Shown here in pieces: positions 9,001 through 15,217 of a stretch of DNA of 15,217 bases. The DNA lies in the NCBI GenBank assembly GCA_009602725.1, contig WELB01000031.1, forward strand, positions 636,669 to 651,885. Reading direction: 5' to 3'. Every line of letters begins with the position of its first letter. Positions within the stretch are counted from its first letter, which is position 1. Below the pieces are notes generated by a model, which did not search any database, had not been told where the DNA came from, and worked only from the letters and a program-made list of their open reading frames with translations. The DNA is from Spirogloea muscicola (taxonomy: Eukaryota > Streptophyta > Zygnematophyceae > Spirogloeales > Spirogloeaceae). The translations under genes and the position numbers were made by a program.

Positions 9001-12000
9001 TTTGCCTTCCGCATCTCTCCTGCTTGACTGCAGCACAGCAGCGTGGCGAGTGTCTGTCTGTGGAGGCTGCTGCCAGCGACGAGCCGCTCTACCACAGCCC
9101 CTCGAGTTGCCGTCGGGTGATTGATGGCGAGCTCAAGAATGGCGGCAGGGGCGAGCACCGGAAACTCCTGTAGCGCAATCAGGCGCGGCAGCCCCTGGCG
9201 CGGGCTCACCAAGGCCAGCATGATGGAGTCGACACTGGGGGACCTTGACTTCACTGCCAGTTCTGCGAAGGCCTGGAAGAGGCTGCAAGCTCTGGCCCTT
9301 CCCAAGCCCCCTCGTTGAATGGAAGCCGCTTTGGCAGAGGACTTCTCGCCGCTCTTGTCGTCAGGTGCGCATGCGAGTACGATCCTGGCAACGTCTAGAG
9401 TCAAGTCAGTGAGTGGAACCTCCGCTGCCGCCTCCGAGGAGCCCAACAAGTGGAGCAGCAGCTCCAGAATGGCCGCCTGTTCGTCGACGCCAGCAAAGCG
9501 CATCAGCCTGGCGCCTGCCTCGACGGCTCTCTCGTCCGGCTCGGACCCAGAGGCTGCCAACCTCTCTAGCTCAGCACGCAACCAGGCCATGGTTGCGGTT
9601 ATGTACGGCTCAAAGAGCTGCACAGTCCGCTCCTCCGCTGCTGCGTCCACCGTCCTCTCCTGGCATTCCCGACTGAGCAAGAGGGCGCTGACGAGCTTGG
9701 CGACTTCGGCCAGATGCGTTGGCCTCGTCAAACCATTGTTGACATCCATCATGTTGTTGTCACCTGAGATTCTCATACTGCAGCTCTGGAGCATCGCCGG
9801 GTGGGACATGACATCCTCGGCCAGCGACCAGTCCACGTCAACCTTGTCCACTGCGCTCCCGCCAACTGAAGGAGCAGGCGGCCACTGTAGCAGGCAGTGC
9901 AGCAAGGAGAAGATGATCTCCACTCTTCTCTTGCTGGTGCCTCCACGTCTCGTGATGTGGAGGCTGCCCAAGATCGCCTTGGCATGCAGCTTCCTGCGCA
10001 CACGCCCTGGCCAGCCGGCGAGCTCCCAGGCTTCCTCGGCCTTCCTGCGCAAGATGCTGGCCACTGATGGGCTGCCATCGGGAAGCACCAGAAGCAGCAG
10101 CGGAAGCGGCAATGCTTGCAGAAGATTGTCAAGTTCACTGGATTCTGCGCTGCCATTGGTGCGGACGTCTCCTCCATTCTCCACGTGATCACCCTCTACA
10201 CCTTCGGTGACGACAGTGCCAAGCGTACCTGGCCACTGCCTCAGCACGGACCTGTAGCCCTGGAGGTAGAAGACCAGCAGCCCCACATAGTCCACTTGTG
10301 AGGAAATCTTGGCCAGGTCGTCAAGACACGCGAGCACGTGCTCTGGTGGAGCGCCCATGACCAGCTCGAGCAGGTTGTCTCGCTGGTCAGAAGGGTCCAG
10401 CTCGGTAATCTGCCGGCGCAGCCTCTTTAGCCCTGGAGCAGGTACTCCAACTCTCACATCGTCAACATTTGGGGGCTCTCTGTGCGAAGAGATTTGCCGT
10501 CGTGCTGATGCGAGCACGAGCTGCAGGGGTCTCCACTCAGTGAGCGGCGAATGCACAAGGGGCTCGGCTCCTAGGTGGTCAATCAGGAATTTGGCCAGAG
10601 TGTCTTCAACCTGCAGTGGTGGATGACAATTCCCACAGAGAGTGAGCAACTCATGTATGTCCACTTCAGATAAGGACCAGTGAATTAATGCACCGCACAA
10701 TTACATGTTGGCTCACAATTTTGTGGAGCTAGTAGATTTGTTGGGCTAGCGAAACGTAATTATTTGAGACAAGCGCTCTGACCTGACAGTCCATGAAGGA
10801 GTGGAGGACTCCAGCCACGTAGATCGCCACAGCGGCCTTGTCCGACAGGCTCCGCGCGGCCGCCTTGAGCACCTTGAAGCAGTCGCCGAGGGCACACACG
10901 AGAAGCGCCGAGATGTGGCCCTCAGCCACGTCGCTGGCATAGCGAAACGGGCTCCGTCCCACGCTTGCGACGGCCTTGGCCAGGAACGACGCCACAGCCT
11001 CGCCGTGGACGGAGCCCGCGGCCCGCCCACTGGGGAGGCAGTCAAGCCACACGGCGGCATCCATAGCTGCCGCCTGCTCGGTGACGCCACCGGTGCTCAG
11101 CAGCGTCCGGAAGGCCAGCCGCCACGCCCCCTCGCAGACCCTTTGTTGCTTCCCACTGAGCATCAGATTGACGATGGGCAGTAGGTGCTGGTACAACGGT
11201 GCGCTGCCGTTCCAGCTGTCCTCGAAGGACGGGACGCTTCCATTCTCTGCCGGCTGCTCGTCCTCACCAGCAGTTGCCAAGAGGAGGGAGGTCAGCGCCG
11301 CCTGCTCGGCACCGTGCTGCTGGCTGGGGTCTGCTGGGAGGAGCTTCAGTGGGTCGAAGCGACACTCCGCCAGGGTTTCCGGTAGCGCCCTCTGCATGTG
11401 GTCATAATATTTCCACGTTATATAAATGTTGACTCTATGTAAGCAGCTGTTTATTGTCAGAAATCACATTGTTGCACAAAATATAGCTACATATGACAAA
11501 GTCCGCTAGCGCAGGCACAGAGAAATGAATTGCTGGCAGCTATCTAGCAGGCCGCCAAGTGGAGGAGTATATGCAATAGCTTCAGCAGATGACATCTGAG
11601 CACTCAAGACTCGAGGTTGAGGGCTTTTGGATTGCAGCGGAATGTGCACCTGGTAGGCGCCGAGCACTTGCAGGAGCTTCAGGCGGAGGAGATGTGTGCC
11701 CGTTGTAGCAACATCCCCTGACTCAGGATCCACATTGCTGGGCAAGCTGCTCAACTGTTGGCCAGCATCGTCTGCATCCACCTCTGGATCCTCCACAAGC
11801 GAGCCATCGCCTTCCTCGTGATCGATACTTTCAGTAATCGAAGCTGCCGGCTCGCTTTTAGCTCCTGCTTTGACCTGGTCAGCATCTTGCGCCGCTCCGC
11901 CGACCTTCTCGAGAGCTGCATGGAGGCCTAGGAGGACCTGCGGATCCGGCAGCGCAGCACGGAAGCAATTGCCGAGCTCCCTTTCCAGCTGCAGCCAGGC

Positions 12001-15000
12001 TGCAGCATCCGTCCTGCTGAGTCCACCACGATTGACCATCCCTTGGTCCATGGCCTGGCCTTGCTGAGGAGAAGGAGAAACTAAGCTGCTCCTCTGCCGG
12101 ACTTGATCAAGAAGCTTCCGAATGGCTTGCAGAACTGCGGAGAAATAGACAACACTTCAGCGTGAGTAGAAGCTTCCTCCTGCCTGTCCCTGTCATGTGT
12201 GCATGCTAGAGCAGAGGCCTTGCAGAGTGCCTGCAAGATTCGTGTGTCTTTTTGGTAGACTAATTTTGCCAGCACTAACTGACAATCCAGATGCCCATGA
12301 GCTGAATATGCTATCTCACAGAGAATCTGCACTGCTTGATCAAAAAATAGGGCATAGGTTTTAGGGTTTTCATCGAGGTCATGGTCTTGGAGGCGTACTC
12401 TGGAGCAGGACACCAAGGCAGGCGTACTTGACCAACGGGCTCTGGTGCTGCAAGCCACGGCTGAGGGCAGCCTTGGGGAGCGCCGGTGGCACGATTCTAT
12501 TGACGATGCCCCAGGAAGTATCTGGGTCCCTGTCAGAGGTCACCGAAGCGGCCGCAGCGGCGCTCAGGCTGGCGGACGTTGCCTCGCTGGCAATGGTAAC
12601 GAGCTGGCCCACGAGCGAGATGGCTGCAAACCTGCATGCCACACGAGTAAAGATTACTAATTTGAGCGAAAATCCTGAGATACAGTAGCATCCTGGCTAG
12701 CTGTTCTGCTTTGTGGGTTTGCTTGAGATACGATGATAGTGTCGATGGATGATACAGCCTGCGATGAATGACATAGCCTGCGGTGCAGGTTGAAGATGTT
12801 ATCTCTAGGCCAGTGGTACCAGCGGGGAGAGACGCGGGGCTCCAGCGAGTAGGGCAGGCGATCGATGAAGGCAGCGGCCAGCGCTGGCCGGGCACTGGCT
12901 GCCGCGAGCAGCAGCGCTGCGTGCCGGCTGTGCTCCGTTGCCTTGAGCCGCAGCGCCAGCCGCAGAAGCCGTCCGATGCTGCTGCTCTTGCCACTGCTCT
13001 GCTCCATTGGCTGATCTGCCAGCGGGCAGACGCCGTGAGCCGAATCGGTGCAGATAGCGAGCAGGATATCATGCGCCAGAACGGCGGCCTTTGCCGCCAT
13101 GCCCACGTCGCCCTCGAGCGCCGTGGAAGAGATGCGGGCCAGCTGCTCCAGCACGCCGTCTCCAAAGACTGCTCCCTGCGTGAGGTGGATTGGATGGCTG
13201 GTTAACAGACTGAGAATGGTCTAACGAATGCGCGTAAGTGGATGGATTCTCATACGATGGTAAGGCTCAGTGCAGTCAATAGTGTAGCCTGTGCTCACTT
13301 GCACTGCTTCGACTTAGTCTTATCAACCCTTGATCCGAATTTAACAAGCTGATCCGAGCTCAAGTCTGTTCTGGTCATGTTGGAAATACAAGCAGACTCA
13401 TGACTGACGCGGCGTGATCCTTTAGCTGACTGGACCCAGTCCAGCAAAGGCAGCAAGAGAAATGCTAGTCTTGAAGAGGAGAACTTAATTGCCGGAGCAA
13501 CGTGGGACTTGCACTGCAATTGCCAGGATATGGAAAGCGGGAGGAGGGCCGCAGCCAGCGCACGGACCTGCAGGCCTCGCGGGATGACAGCCTCGTCGAC
13601 AGCAAGGACCTGCTGCTGGACCACCAGGAGAACTTCCGCAGCCAGCGCGGGGGGGTCGGCAGCCAGGTGCTGGAGCACCGGGCCCAGCAATGCGCGCTTC
13701 TGCAGGGTCGACCGCACGACTGCGGCATTGCTGTTTCCCAGGACAGCAAGCACGAAGGCCTCAAAGGACGCCCGAGTGGGCTGTCGCAGCAAGGCGTCGG
13801 CTGAAGTCACTGTGGCGGCATGTGGGCGAGCGGTCGCGGTGCGAGGCACCCGGGAAGGCGCCGCCAGCTTCGGCAGCGCAGCAAGCGTGAAGTCAAACAC
13901 CGCTGGCACAAGAAGAAGTATATAAGAGGGTCCACTAGATATGGGACGACATCAAATTCGGCTAATTTTACTATAAGTGTTTGCTAATTATACTCAAACC
14001 TTCAGTGGGTGACATTGACTAGAAGATTGAGATCTCAGCTCCGCAGCCACTGGCGACATCATTCTGGCAACTGTGAATCGTGCAGCAATTGCTCACCAAC
14101 AAGCTCACGGGCGAGGAGGCGACTGCGAGCTGCGACGGCAGCCAGCAGCAGGAGCGCCGCATTCGCCCGTGCTTTGTGGCCTGCCGCCGCCCGCCAGAGG
14201 GTGTAAGGGCCAGGCTTGACTTTTGCCAATTGCGCCTGTCGCTAGTGGATCAGAGGCAACCCGCCACTACAGAGTCAAGCTGTAGCCGCTTGAGCCAGCT
14301 GAGGTCACACTCCTTTGTAGCTCTCTCAGTTTCGTCCTTTTCCAAGTGCGGTGTCAATGCTTGACTCAATGCCTGGGCCTTGAAAGGCTTCAGTCTATGA
14401 GTTGCTGCCTTTAAGGCAATGTGAAGGATTGTGGAGAAAGTAAAGAGGCAGGAAAGGGCCATCAGGGTTGATGATGTCCTTTACAGCAAATTTTCTTTTG
14501 CGATTTGGTCGAGTCTGCGTACCAGAGGACAGGTGGGAGTAGACTGCCCGCATGCGCTTGCGGAGAATCTGGCCAGCGAGGAAGTCCAGGCCGGCGGACG
14601 CCTCAGCCTCCTGGCTGTCGCTCAAGTGCAGCCCGAGCGCCGCGCTGGCGAGCTGCATCAGGGCCACGCAGACCTGCGGCAGGCGCAGAAATTGCCGGTC
14701 AGGCTGCTGCTGGGAGCTGAACCCTGAACCTCTAAAATTTCGTGAAGAGTCTTAAAGAGTCAGTCGTTAAGTGTAAACTCATGCTTTTTGCGTCTAGGTT
14801 TTAGGATTTAGGAATCAAAGATTCAGAGCTTAGGTTCAGGGTGTAAGATTTCAGGCCCTTTCAATTCTCGTGCATTCTTCTGGGCTGGCCTCTCACAGCC
14901 ATTGCCTCAGATTGGACGAGCAATTTCTGAAACTTCGTGGGGCAACGAGGCCTCAGTCCTGAGCACTGACCACCAGGCCTGGTTTTCTTGAGACACTGGA

Positions 15001-15217
15001 TGGTGCTCACTGACGTTAAATATCAGCAGCTTCGGACGGTAAAGGCCGGGAAAGGCTCAGCTGTGGGAAGAAGATGTGCTCGGCGCGAATCGAACCTTGG
15101 TGCTGGAGGTGGCGTGGAAGGTGTCCCACGCCGCCAGCAGCGCCTGCGGCAGGCCCGGGAAGGCCGCCAGGGCCTGCGCCGCCTCCGCGCCGGGCCGCCG
15201 GAGCAGCGCCGCCAGGC
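2992..15217 (-). CDS. URB1: URB1/Npa1-like nucleolar pre-ribosomal-associated protein 1, multi-exon, 5' partial
   Basis: The product is a very large nucleolar scaffold which, in characterised eukaryotes, joins early pre-60S particles and is needed for large-subunit rRNA processing. My model joins, in transcription order: 15217-15096, 14673-14523, 14180-14097, 13902-13409, 13175-12820, 12631-12399, 12134-11650, 11391-10783, 10610-8208, 8025-7720, 7483-7019, 6713-6516, 6228-6025, 5849-5643, 5351-5151, 4922-4630, 4479-4002, 3807-3656, 3438-3219 and 3081-2992. All junctions keep phase and the total is about 2,580 codons, comparable with human (about 2,270 aa) and longer plant proteins, with the N-terminus off the window. 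Family landmarks are YDPAFLLPF, ARLGLL, DVPVF, WILRLL, SFYGSALCD, LILK-VMRKA, GLIPWL and a terminal HPQWQWSYNSPW. Identification rests on recalled family patterns, not a search. Alpha-helical repeat character, an acidic patch (exon 7) and a basic patch (exon 9) suit a nucleolar protein. The promoter is not in the window. Confidence 0.9.
3219..3438 (-). CDS. URB1: URB1 penultimate exon
   Basis: The acceptor GCTCTTGTAG| (phase 2) completes the W of HPQWQW, followed by SYNSPWVL, matching the P-x-W-x-W-S-x-x-x-P-W motif of the family. An acidic EGHEEEDNGEQ linker and helix IVKGALRLLLQALCSEAF follow. The donor CCGA|GTGGGT is in phase 0. If it is not used, the frame continues to a TAA at 3117-3119, giving a Gly-rich alternative tail. 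Confidence 0.8.
3656..3807 (-). CDS. URB1: URB1 exon near the C-terminus
   Basis: The exon encodes DMKLQVTFWLN, HSVLKQIATNVVPMLARHL and PPPAELHPQWQ, and ends in phase 2 at CAGTG|GTGAGA. A-E-x-x-P-x-W-x-W is the conserved terminal motif of the family, completed by the next exon. The start is 3807 (ATCTATCAG|) in this model. A stronger acceptor further in gives a start at about 3758 if the previous exon ends at 4040. Confidence 0.78.
4002..4479 (-). CDS. URB1: URB1 exon, C-terminal region; 3' border uncertain
   Basis: The acceptor CTGTTGGGCAG| begins DLWGLVQLAEADQDCFRRNP, and the frame runs through LRIAEWAAAVALMAEEAL, FRWLAASILL and LAGLCALLPQLI. The frame stops at 3990 (TGA). Three weak phase-0 donors lie at 3996-4002 (GTTGTC, GTCGTT, GTTTGA). 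A phase-1 donor at 4040 (C|GTGCTC) would instead pair with the textbook acceptor CTCTCCTGCAG| inside the next exon. The true end is therefore between about 3996 and 4040. Confidence 0.72.
4630..4922 (-). CDS. URB1: URB1 exon, C-terminal helical region
   Basis: The exon opens IVFGKYLNSSPYTASFGFLK after GATTGTAGCAG|, phase 0, continues VLERVLDLAAV, and ends LRLNLHLR at CAG|GTTCTA, phase 2. Sequence conservation is lower here; assignment rests on unbroken phase between two well-supported neighbours and on helix-like composition. Confidence 0.78.
5151..5351 (-). CDS. URB1: URB1 exon, NopRA1-type domain
   Basis: The exon encodes VMRKAVMVRKCAVDLVENAG and IPWLAQVASAAALAF, then a short variable loop ending HCAALAAE. 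L-V-E-x-x-G-L-I-P-W-L is highly conserved in plant-type URB1. The acceptor is TTGTTGGCAG| and the donor GAG|GTTAGT; the exon ends in phase 0. Confidence 0.92.
5643..5849 (-). CDS. URB1: URB1 exon, NopRA1-type domain; apparent GC donor
   Basis: The exon encodes DVPVFYSMFNSGSPS, RVWILRLLCASLV and LELLQSFYGSALCDV, ending LILK. W-I-L-R-L-L and S-F-Y-x-S-x-L-x-D are strong family signatures. Conserved spacing wants LILK joined directly to VMRKAV of the next exon, but the base after AAG is GCCAGC, so the donor would be GC rather than GT. Using the nearest in-phase GT (about 5616) with an earlier acceptor would insert about ten extra residues. Confidence 0.85.
6025..6228 (-). CDS. URB1: URB1 exon, NopRA1-type domain
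   Basis: The exon encodes EGPSFKERPQLRLLL through the V-K-N-S-I-x-E-P-x-Q-R-V segment, FFAEAACVLMHPDSVHY and ALLRKPALDLH. The Q-L-R-L-L-L, N-x-I-x-x-P-x-x-R and F-x-A-E-A-x-x-x-L-x-x-P motifs occur in the family order. The flanks are TTGTGCAG| and CAC|GTATGC, phase 0. Confidence 0.93.
6516..6713 (-). CDS. URB1: URB1 exon, NopRA1-type domain
   Basis: The exon encodes AAAQMAYDPAFLLPF, then GPRYLARLGLLQVAL and LRKLAYDILAKCMSLLE. YDPAFLLPF and ARLGLL are among the most conserved strings of the family. The flanks are TTGACCAG| and GAG|GTGGGT, both phase 0. Confidence 0.93.
6714..7018 (-). other. URB1 intron of about 305 nt
   Basis: The intron runs from GTAGGC to TGCTTGACCAG. No gene, repeat or structured element was noticed inside it. 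Confidence 0.8.
7019..7483 (-). CDS. URB1: URB1 exon, start of NopRA1-type C-terminal domain
   Basis: The exon contains GVLLASYSATMQSTDRRLL, GWNYLWGEAALRR and CGLTVVYFPQRRNF, three landmarks of plant-like URB1: the Y-x-A-T-x-S-x-x-D motif, the Y-L-W-G-x-A-A-L motif and the F-P motif. The end is AAG|GTAGGC (phase 0). The start is uncertain. Acceptor ACGCAG|ACA at 7483 matches the preferred phase-0 donor. The acceptor with the better pyrimidine tract, TTTTGCCTCAG| at 7466, needs a phase-2 donor. Confidence 0.85.
7720..8025 (-). CDS. URB1: URB1 exon
   Basis: The exon starts EHPGVQHSLFDGQAA after GCTCGCAG| and contains ELAAHVFDLAISHSSFLPTL, a helix pair typical of the region preceding the NopRA1-type domain. 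It ends VNLLR at AGG|GTGAGC (phase 0). An upstream alternative donor, AA|GTACAT (phase 2), would pair with the alternative start of the next exon at 7466, so this junction is not fully settled. Confidence 0.75.
8208..10610 (-). CDS. URB1: URB1 giant central exon (801 codons)
   Basis: The acceptor CCACTGCAG| begins VEDTLAKFLIDHLG. The donor GAGGTG|GTGAGT follows GLGQCTEV; both are phase 0. A donor 3 nt earlier, GAG|GTGGTG, would also keep frame. This 2.4-kb intron-free block forms the less conserved middle of URB1, rich in Leu/Ala helices with VMSHPAML near 9800. A lysine/arginine cluster, RKAKSGKKKLRRVR, at about 8970-9011 could be a nucleolar localisation signal. Open plus-strand frames here (for example 9319-10188 and 7785-8537) are antisense shadows with low-complexity Ser/Ala/Arg content. 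Confidence 0.88.
10783..11391 (-). CDS. URB1: URB1 exon
   Basis: The exon covers 203 codons from RALPETLAECRFDPLKLLP to HSFMDCQ, bounded by ACATGCAG| and CAG|GTCAGA, both phase 0. The F-D-x-x-K-L-L element directly after the Y-Q helix of the preceding exon follows the family order. The remainder is alpha-helical (AWRLAFRTLLS, EGHISALLVCALGDCFKVL). The open frame continues past the donor for 19 codons, but those residues lie in the intron of this model. Confidence 0.85.
11650..12134 (-). CDS. URB1: URB1 exon with acidic linker
   Basis: The acceptor TTTCTCCGCAG| at 12134 gives ILQAIRKLLDQVRQRS in phase. A Gln-rich segment and LERELGNCFRAALPDPQVLL follow. A low-complexity acidic linker at about 11740-11870 is rich in E and D (IDHEEGDGSLVEDPEVDADD). 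The exon ends with LLRLKLLQVLGAYQ at CAG|GTGCAC, phase 0. The order LLP-D-x-x-x-L, acidic gap, L-L-K/R-x-x-L-L-x-V-L-x-x-Y is that of URB1. An ATG at 12051 is internal, not a start. Confidence 0.85.
12399..12631 (-). CDS. URB1: URB1 exon
   Basis: The exon encodes FAAISLVGQLVTIAS, then WGIVNRIVPPALPKAALSRG and SPLVKYACLGVLLQ. The V-x-P-x-x-x-x-x-x-L-x-x-G-L-x-H-x-S-x-L-V-K pattern is a family hallmark, and family members show it as the L-K-H-x-A-L-x-L-L helix. The acceptor is GCATGCAG|G (phase 2) and the donor CAGA|GTACGC (phase 1). Confidence 0.85.
12744..12781. repeat. Tandem duplication, 2 x 19 nt, in a URB1 intron
   Basis: Two directly adjacent 19-nt units (12744-12762 and 12763-12781) share the frame GATGRATGAYAYAGCCTGC and differ at three positions, all transitions. 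They lie wholly inside the intron between the SPRW and FAAIS exons. Confidence 0.8.
12820..13175 (-). CDS. URB1: URB1 exon, Npa1-type N-terminal domain
   Basis: The exon runs from GAVFGDGVLEQLARI to LEPRVSPRW. The helix HAALLLAAASARPALAAAF followed by P-R-x-S-x-x-W fits the conserved ending of the Npa1 core, where the W is followed by helices of the next exon. The donor TG|GTACCA is in phase 2. The open frame continues to about 12657, but that tail (DNIFNLHRRL...) does not fit the family and is treated as intron. Confidence 0.8.
13409..13902 (-). CDS. URB1: URB1 exon, Npa1-type N-terminal domain
   Basis: The exon opens AVFDFTLAALPKLAA and contains ASFEAFVLAVL, LLGPVLQHLAADPP and LQVRALAAALLPL, matching the part of Npa1 where F-V-x-F/A-V-L is followed by long helices. 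It closes near LLDWVQSAKGSRR at a GTCAGT donor in phase 0. The stretch 13470-13514 is less convincing as protein and could be a 45-nt intron (GTGCAAG...TTCAAG), because its removal would also keep frame. The start at TGCCAG| is well supported. Confidence 0.75.
14097..14180 (-). CDS. URB1: URB1 small exon (84 nt)
   Basis: The exon encodes HKARANAALLLLAAVAARSR and on to ELVG, flanked by GGCGGCAG| and |GTGAGCAA. It enters and leaves in phase 1 and links neighbours that are both in the expected frame. It is too short to be found as a long ORF; family similarity and matching phase locate it. Confidence 0.8.
14181..14522 (-). other. URB1 intron of about 340 nt
   Basis: The intron runs from GTACGC to GGCGGCGGCAG. 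Apart from plus-strand chance reading frames I see no gene, RNA or notable repeat in it. Confidence 0.65.
14523..14673 (-). CDS. URB1: URB1 exon, Npa1-type N-terminal domain
   Basis: The exon encodes VCVALMQLASAALGL through ILRKRMRAVYSHLSSG. It ends in phase 1 at a TCTG|GTACGC donor. The RMRAVYSHLSSG segment followed by the next exon's RANAALLLLAA is a recognisable part of the Npa1 domain, where a leucine-rich helix pair follows the Y-x-x-L-S-S motif. Confidence 0.8.
14674..15095 (-). other. URB1 intron of about 420 nt with telomere-like words
   Basis: This intron lies between the two rightmost exons and starts GTTCGA. Its 3' end is a pyrimidine-rich tract ending GCCGCAG. It contains degenerate TTTAGG/CCCTGAA words and an 11-bp inverted repeat (14721-14731 with 14832-14842). 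I see no coding potential. Acceptors a few codons upstream (a CAGCAGCAG run near 14694-14704) would add in-frame residues, so the exact 3' border is not certain. Confidence 0.55.
15096..15217 (-). CDS. URB1: URB1 exon (first in window, truncated by right edge)
   Basis: Forty codons are open from 15215, ending FHATSSTK at a phase-0 donor, AAG|GTTCGA. The peptide is Ala/Leu-rich and helical, with the ..LLAAWD.. pattern typical of the start of the Npa1 N-terminal domain. One or more 5' exons must lie to the right of the window. The very GC-rich coding stretch contrasts with the AT-richer intron that follows. Confidence 0.7.

Noticed and set aside
9319-10188. 289-codon plus-strand open frame
   Set aside because: It is antisense to the well-supported URB1 central exon, has Ser/Ala-rich low-complexity content and carries no motif. 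Codon bias of the minus-strand gene suppresses stops in this frame.
12081-12458. 125-codon minus-strand frame overlapping two URB1 exons
   Set aside because: It lies mostly in an intron and in the wrong frame. The splice-defined frame (ILQAIRKLLDQV) matches the family.
12657-12819. Continuation of the minus-strand frame beyond SPRW (YHWPRDNIFNLHRRL...)
   Set aside because: Family alignment wants W joined to FAAISLV, and a phase-2 GTACCA donor exists there. The continuation overlaps the 19-nt tandem repeat and is best read as intron.
1-15217. tRNA, rRNA, CRISPR array or prokaryotic operon signals
   Set aside because: I scanned for cloverleaf-like boxes, regularly spaced repeats and Shine-Dalgarno-led gene runs and saw none that could be defended.

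Overview
The window looks like nuclear DNA of a green alga, possibly a trebouxiophyte; the taxon is an inference. It is moderately GC-rich by eye. One large minus-strand gene is broken into about 19-20 exons by short introns of roughly 140-420 nt with mostly GT-AG ends. The conserved parts of its product read most like plant-type URB1, and TGTAA, the chlorophyte poly(A) signal, occurs downstream of it.

Region by region: (1) Positions 1-139, minus strand, hold what looks like the first exon of another gene running off the left edge. It has a good start context and encodes an RG/P-rich peptide with a repeated RGRSAGP unit. (2) Positions 140-1405 are intergenic. There is a CAGA/CTGT simple repeat directly upstream of that start codon. 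At 1095-1336 there is a compact cluster of a tandem 12-mer, a palindrome, a 14-bp stem-loop carrying a direct repeat in its loop, and a 9-bp GC hairpin. (3) Positions 1406-2166, plus strand, hold the decayed C-terminal part of a non-LTR retrotransposon ORF: a CCHC-type zinc motif followed by a restriction-like endonuclease core, then a frame change and loss of the region expected to carry the catalytic lysine. (4) Positions 2167-2990 have no convincing gene. They contain a short minus-strand coding-like ORF (2445-2582) and two TGTAA motifs suited to the 3' end of the big gene. (5) From about 2992 to the right edge the minus strand is URB1 (Npa1p family; nucleolar pre-ribosomal-associated protein 1), the large HEAT/ARM-like scaffold of early 60S ribosomal subunit assembly. 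Its N-terminus lies beyond position 15217.

I rebuilt the URB1 model by hand by matching splice sites and codon phase from exon to exon. Every junction I propose keeps frame, giving about 2,580 codons inside the window. The C-terminal NopRA1-type part (about 7480-3117) is the best conserved. The N-terminal Npa1-type part (about 15217-11650) also follows the family. Weak points are the ends of exons 4, 10, 14, 17 and 19. No tRNA, rRNA, CRISPR array or prokaryotic-type operon was seen. I did not find a clearly new biological system; the most unusual items are the apparent GC-AG intron, the two alternative URB1 C-termini, the hairpin cluster and the decayed retroelement.
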